Source: Holacanthus passer
Taxonomy: Eukaryota; Chordata; Actinopteri; Pomacanthidae
Length of the DNA: 64,000 nucleotides
Reading direction: 5' to 3'
Assembly (NCBI GenBank): GCA_025331565.1
Contig: JAFREQ010000014.1
Span: 7,396,501 to 7,460,500, forward strand
In this document: in pieces, positions 60,390-64,000 of the stretch
Position numbering within the stretch: the first letter of the stretch is position 1
How the letters are laid out: every line of letters starts with the position of its first letter
Position numbers and translations under genes: made by a program
Notes under the pieces: model-generated
Seen by the model: only the letters and a program-made list of their open reading frames with translations
Database searches by the model: none
What the model was told of the DNA's origin: nothing

Positions 60390-63300
60390 TATTTACAATC
60401 CATAGGTTATTTCATTTGAGCTGGCTACACTTACCAGGCTTTAGTTTAAACTTGGTCTGTTTTTTGATCTTTGTGTCAATATAAAAGTTTCTCAGCTGAG
60501 TAGGTGTGACAAAGGTTAGATGTCATCTCGCTGCTCAGCTGCAAGAGGAGCTGAACCGAAACAGGCCCTGCGCTTGATCGGGAAACAGAAAATGTGGATT
60601 TCAATCCAGCGCTCATGGCCTTAATCTGCAGGATTAGGCCATCGGAAAAATTCACCCCGGTGTGTTTTTGTGTCTGCGTGCATGTGTGAGTGTTTGCAAG
60701 GCTTTCTTTGTAAGTAAATTGCATGCGTGATGCGTGTGCTGTTGTATACCAACATAGGTGTGAATGAGTGTGTGAACAGTAGTATCCAGAGCCACATGTC
60801 CGGCAGTAGCAGGCAGGCAGGCAGACAGATGAGGGATGGAGGGAGGGGGGTGGAGGGAGGAAGGTGCCCATGGGTTAAGAGCTAAAGCCGCTTGGCCCAG
60901 ATGAGGATGGCTCTCAGGCTCTCTGCCAATCAAAGCCCAGCCAACAGCCCACTCTCGCTGACAGGGCAGGGGAACGGTGAGACAGGCCACACGCTTACTT
61001 AACGTACGTGCAGCCTACAGTATAAAGTACATTAGACATAGTGCGGTGCATGAAATAATAGGGCATTACAGAGATAGAGACGAGGAGTGAGGGCCACACT
61101 CGAAATTGCATTTATTTGTTGTTCATGTTCAAGTGCATGTGACGGGTTGCTCACAGTGAAAAACCCTGAAACCCAACCAAGAGTTCTCAGCTCTATGGAG
61201 TGTTGTAGCGTATTTTAGCGTTTTATTTTATGTTTTATTGGCAGCAATTTACTGTCTTGGTTCACTCTCTCCACTCTCATAGTCTCACAAATGCTTCTCC
61301 CCGCCCCACTCCGGCCGACGCATACCACACAACCACATATTTGCACTATACTATATCTATACTCATATTCAGCACCTCAGTCTGTCTGTAGTGTATAATA
61401 CTGTACATTGTATTATACTGATCACCGGAACTGATATATTGCACATTCATGTGGCACTGGCACTTTCTTTATTGCACACTCATGTTGTTGTTGCTGATGT
61501 ATTGTAATTATCCTGTGTATATGTATGTAGCAGTTAATGGGTACACCGAGAAATGAAATGGCAGGAAGTTAAATTTTCAATGAATGCATTTGCAGGCAGG
61601 TAGAGGATATTTGTTGAGATTATTTTTTTAAGGTTGCAGAGGGTGTTTTGATTTAAAAGGTAAAACTGTGGTACAGAGCAGAAAACATGAGATATATAAT
61701 GGCATTTTTCCAACTTTTTTTATAGGTAAATGAAAACAAGTGAAATGTCACCTTGTATTGTGAACCTAGGTATCATAGAACCTAAACTTAAATCTGGTAT
61801 TTACACTTTGAGGCCATTTGAGGGCTGTTTACACTGTGGAAAAGAAAGCTTGAATTCTTTGTGGTATTGATAATCCTCTTTTTTATCACCCTCGTGCAAA
61901 TCCTTAATTTCATGTCTAACAACTTCTTGTGTTACTTCTTTTAAGTGTGGTTCTCTTTCACTGGGGCATCATGCTTGATTATAGTCTAAAATGCCCTCTT
62001 CCCCTCTTGTGACCCACCCTGTCACCCTCCTCCAGCCTCCATCTACAGACCAGTTTCAGTCCAGTTCTCCTCCCCTGCACCAGTGTACCCTCTCGTCCTT
62101 CATCTTCCTGTCACTCAGACGTTATGTTTCTCGTGCATCTTGTAATTACGGCGGTGTTAGAAGAATGCACGATGTTTATAATATCAGCACCATGGCATGA
62201 CACGAGTGAACATGATGCAGTCTGTAGCCGGTGCCAGTCAGCGGGGATAAAGTCTCTCTGAACAGCTGCCAAAACTCAGAGATCATCTAACCAGAGATGG
62301 GCACACAGTTCACTGTGACATAATGTCAAGCATATAAAAACTAATGGTTTGAAAAACGCTTTTTTTTACTCCTGTTATCCATTAAATGCCAGTTGTGTTT
62401 TTGGCCATGCTATCTTTATCACTAGGCAGGTGGTGTGGATTAGAGATGCTCTCTAAACTTCGGTATGGGATGATGCACGCACCACACTAGAACGTATAAT
62501 CCACAAGCCTGCAGCTTCTTAGTCCCTCACAGCCACCTGTATGCATCTCTTTCTTTTTTATATCTTTTTCTTAATTGCCTCATCTTCTCATTTCTCCTCA
62601 CTTGACTCTTCTAATCTTCATCCCATTTCGTCCCTTTGTCCTCTTTGACCCCCGTCAACGAGCTGTGCCGCATCTGTTCTTGTTCTCATTTGTTACAATC
62701 TATCATTTCTATTCATTAAGCTGCCTCTCCATGATGCTGCCTTCCTTACAAACTGAAATTTCACTGGAGCTCAGGGTCCTTTAGATGACCTCCATGCAAT
62801 CATTACAGTTTATTGACAGAAATCTGACTGAAATCAAGACTTACTGTCTTGGTGAAATACTACGGTCTGAGAAGAAGTGGAAATGACATGCGCTCCAGTT
62901 GAAGCTGGGTAATTTGAAACAACTACTGTTAAATGCTCGGGTTGTTTTTTGTTAAATTAATATTCTTTTGCCTTTAAAAACTACAATCCTTGTTTTTTAA
63001 AAATAATACATTAGTATAGTAATAATTTAATAATAATTTAATAATTTAGTAATAATTAAAATGTAAAAGATTAAAACTTTAAATAAAGTAAAAAGTGGCA
63101 AACAAAGCATTAAAATACAATAAAAATAAAAAATATATACTTTTCGTAAGGTTCAATAAAAGCAAGGATTCAGTGAGGGTGAGAACGCCAAAGCATGAAT
63201 CTTATAAAAACAAAACATGGTCTGACTTTTGCAATATTTCTCATGTGGAAAAATGCAGCCTGCTTACATCCACAGTTGGATCTAAGGATCTTGGAATTTT

Positions 63301-64000
63301 ATCTCTTTTAGGATCAGCACCAACAGCTATAATTTCAGGTTTATTCTCATTTAATTTAAAATTGTATTTTTAATTTTTATTTTTTCTGTCAAACAATTTA
63401 AACTATTGGGAACATCAGGCATTAACTATATGTAAAGTTGTGTCCCGTCCTCATATCGAAAATGTACTGTGTTGTCTGGCTGAGTGGACGTATGTATAAT
63501 GAAAAAGTTGTTCAAGCTTTGTACCCTGTGGAACACCACATGGAAAATAATGAGATTTTAAACCTGTTCACCAATTCTTACAAAAAACGGTCTTCCTGTT
63601 AGAAAGATACAGAAAGAGTCAAGAACCTTTCCTGACATACCAACTACATGTTTCAGCCTATCAGCACAGTGTAAGCTATTGAAGTCCAGCTTAAATCAAG
63701 GAGGACCAAAGGAGTAGGATCAAATAATAAAAGGACAGAAAATTCCGACTAAAGATTTCTCGTCACTGTCAAAATCCACTCTAAGGTACCAAGCACTTCT
63801 CTTTCCGTTTGAGTTGCGTCATTCAGAATAACATTTAAAATAAAAAAGCAAACCCAAAAGCTGAAAGTCAGAAAACAGTCTCTGCCACACTTTCATCCAG
63901 GAGACCAAAATAGTGCCACCGCACCAGGCCAGTTCAACCAGTGTGTGTGCCTGCATTTTAAGTTCACAGAGTTATACAAGTGCAGCCCGCAGCCCTTCCA
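60390..64000. other. Gene-free stretch to the right edge
   Basis: No coding exon is recognised. The part 61200-61545 looks like a LINE 3' UTR remnant (gcacattcatgtggcactgg, ttgcacactcatgttgttgt). The part 60560-61010 is GC-richer and free of clear repeats; 62780-62940 is also repeat-free. 62995-63140 is very AT-rich. A degraded repeat may lie at 63430-63700. Confidence 0.45.

Noticed and set aside
60476..60990. Two overlapping minus-strand frames of 112-131 codons rich in Thr, His, Pro and Ser
   Set aside because: Low-complexity sequence from CA/GT-rich and CCT-rich DNA, no start context or splice pattern, no family recognised.

Overview
This window is vertebrate nuclear DNA, almost certainly from a ray-finned (teleost) fish. 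Its five protein genes are split into many short exons with GT-AG introns. They include a short, csf1b-type macrophage colony-stimulating factor. The non-coding DNA is full of typical fish mobile elements: a Tc1/mariner copy, L2/Rex1-like LINE pieces, tRNA-related SINEs, hAT-like MITEs and LTR-retrotransposon remnants. I saw no bacterial, phage or CRISPR features.

Layout. 162-2297 (+): last four coding exons of renin (ren), whose 5' part lies outside the window. 6429-15580 (+): complete csf1b-like gene, eight coding exons, 268 codons. 18671-20917 (-): fibromodulin (fmod), two coding exons plus a 5' UTR exon. 24473-33181 (-): mapkapk2, ten coding exons, 374 residues. 35158-45903 (+): eif2d, fifteen coding exons, 592 residues. 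In the spliced genes the exon phases agree and the summed coding lengths are multiples of three. From about 46 kb to the end I find no intact gene: only a decayed class A GPCR pseudogene near 49.3-50.0 kb, repeats, and some non-repetitive stretches that may be regulatory.

The genes do not form an operon. REN, FMOD, MAPKAPK2 and EIF2D all lie on human 1q32, so four of the five make a conserved syntenic block. CSF1 is on human 1p13 and is the outsider. mapkapk2 and eif2d are divergent, with start codons 2.0 kb apart; human DYRK3, which lies between them, is not seen here.

The main second-look items are: a 53-bp LINE tail copy inside a perfect 31-bp target duplication; a LINE in a mapkapk2 intron that has lost its reverse transcriptase core; a perfect 32-bp palindrome upstream of csf1b; a perfect 28-bp-stem hairpin in a renin intron; a fibromodulin without the usual tyrosine-rich N-terminus; the GPCR pseudogene with a stop in its ERF motif; and a candidate conserved element with a POU octamer near 56.5 kb. 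I found no convincing wholly new biological system.
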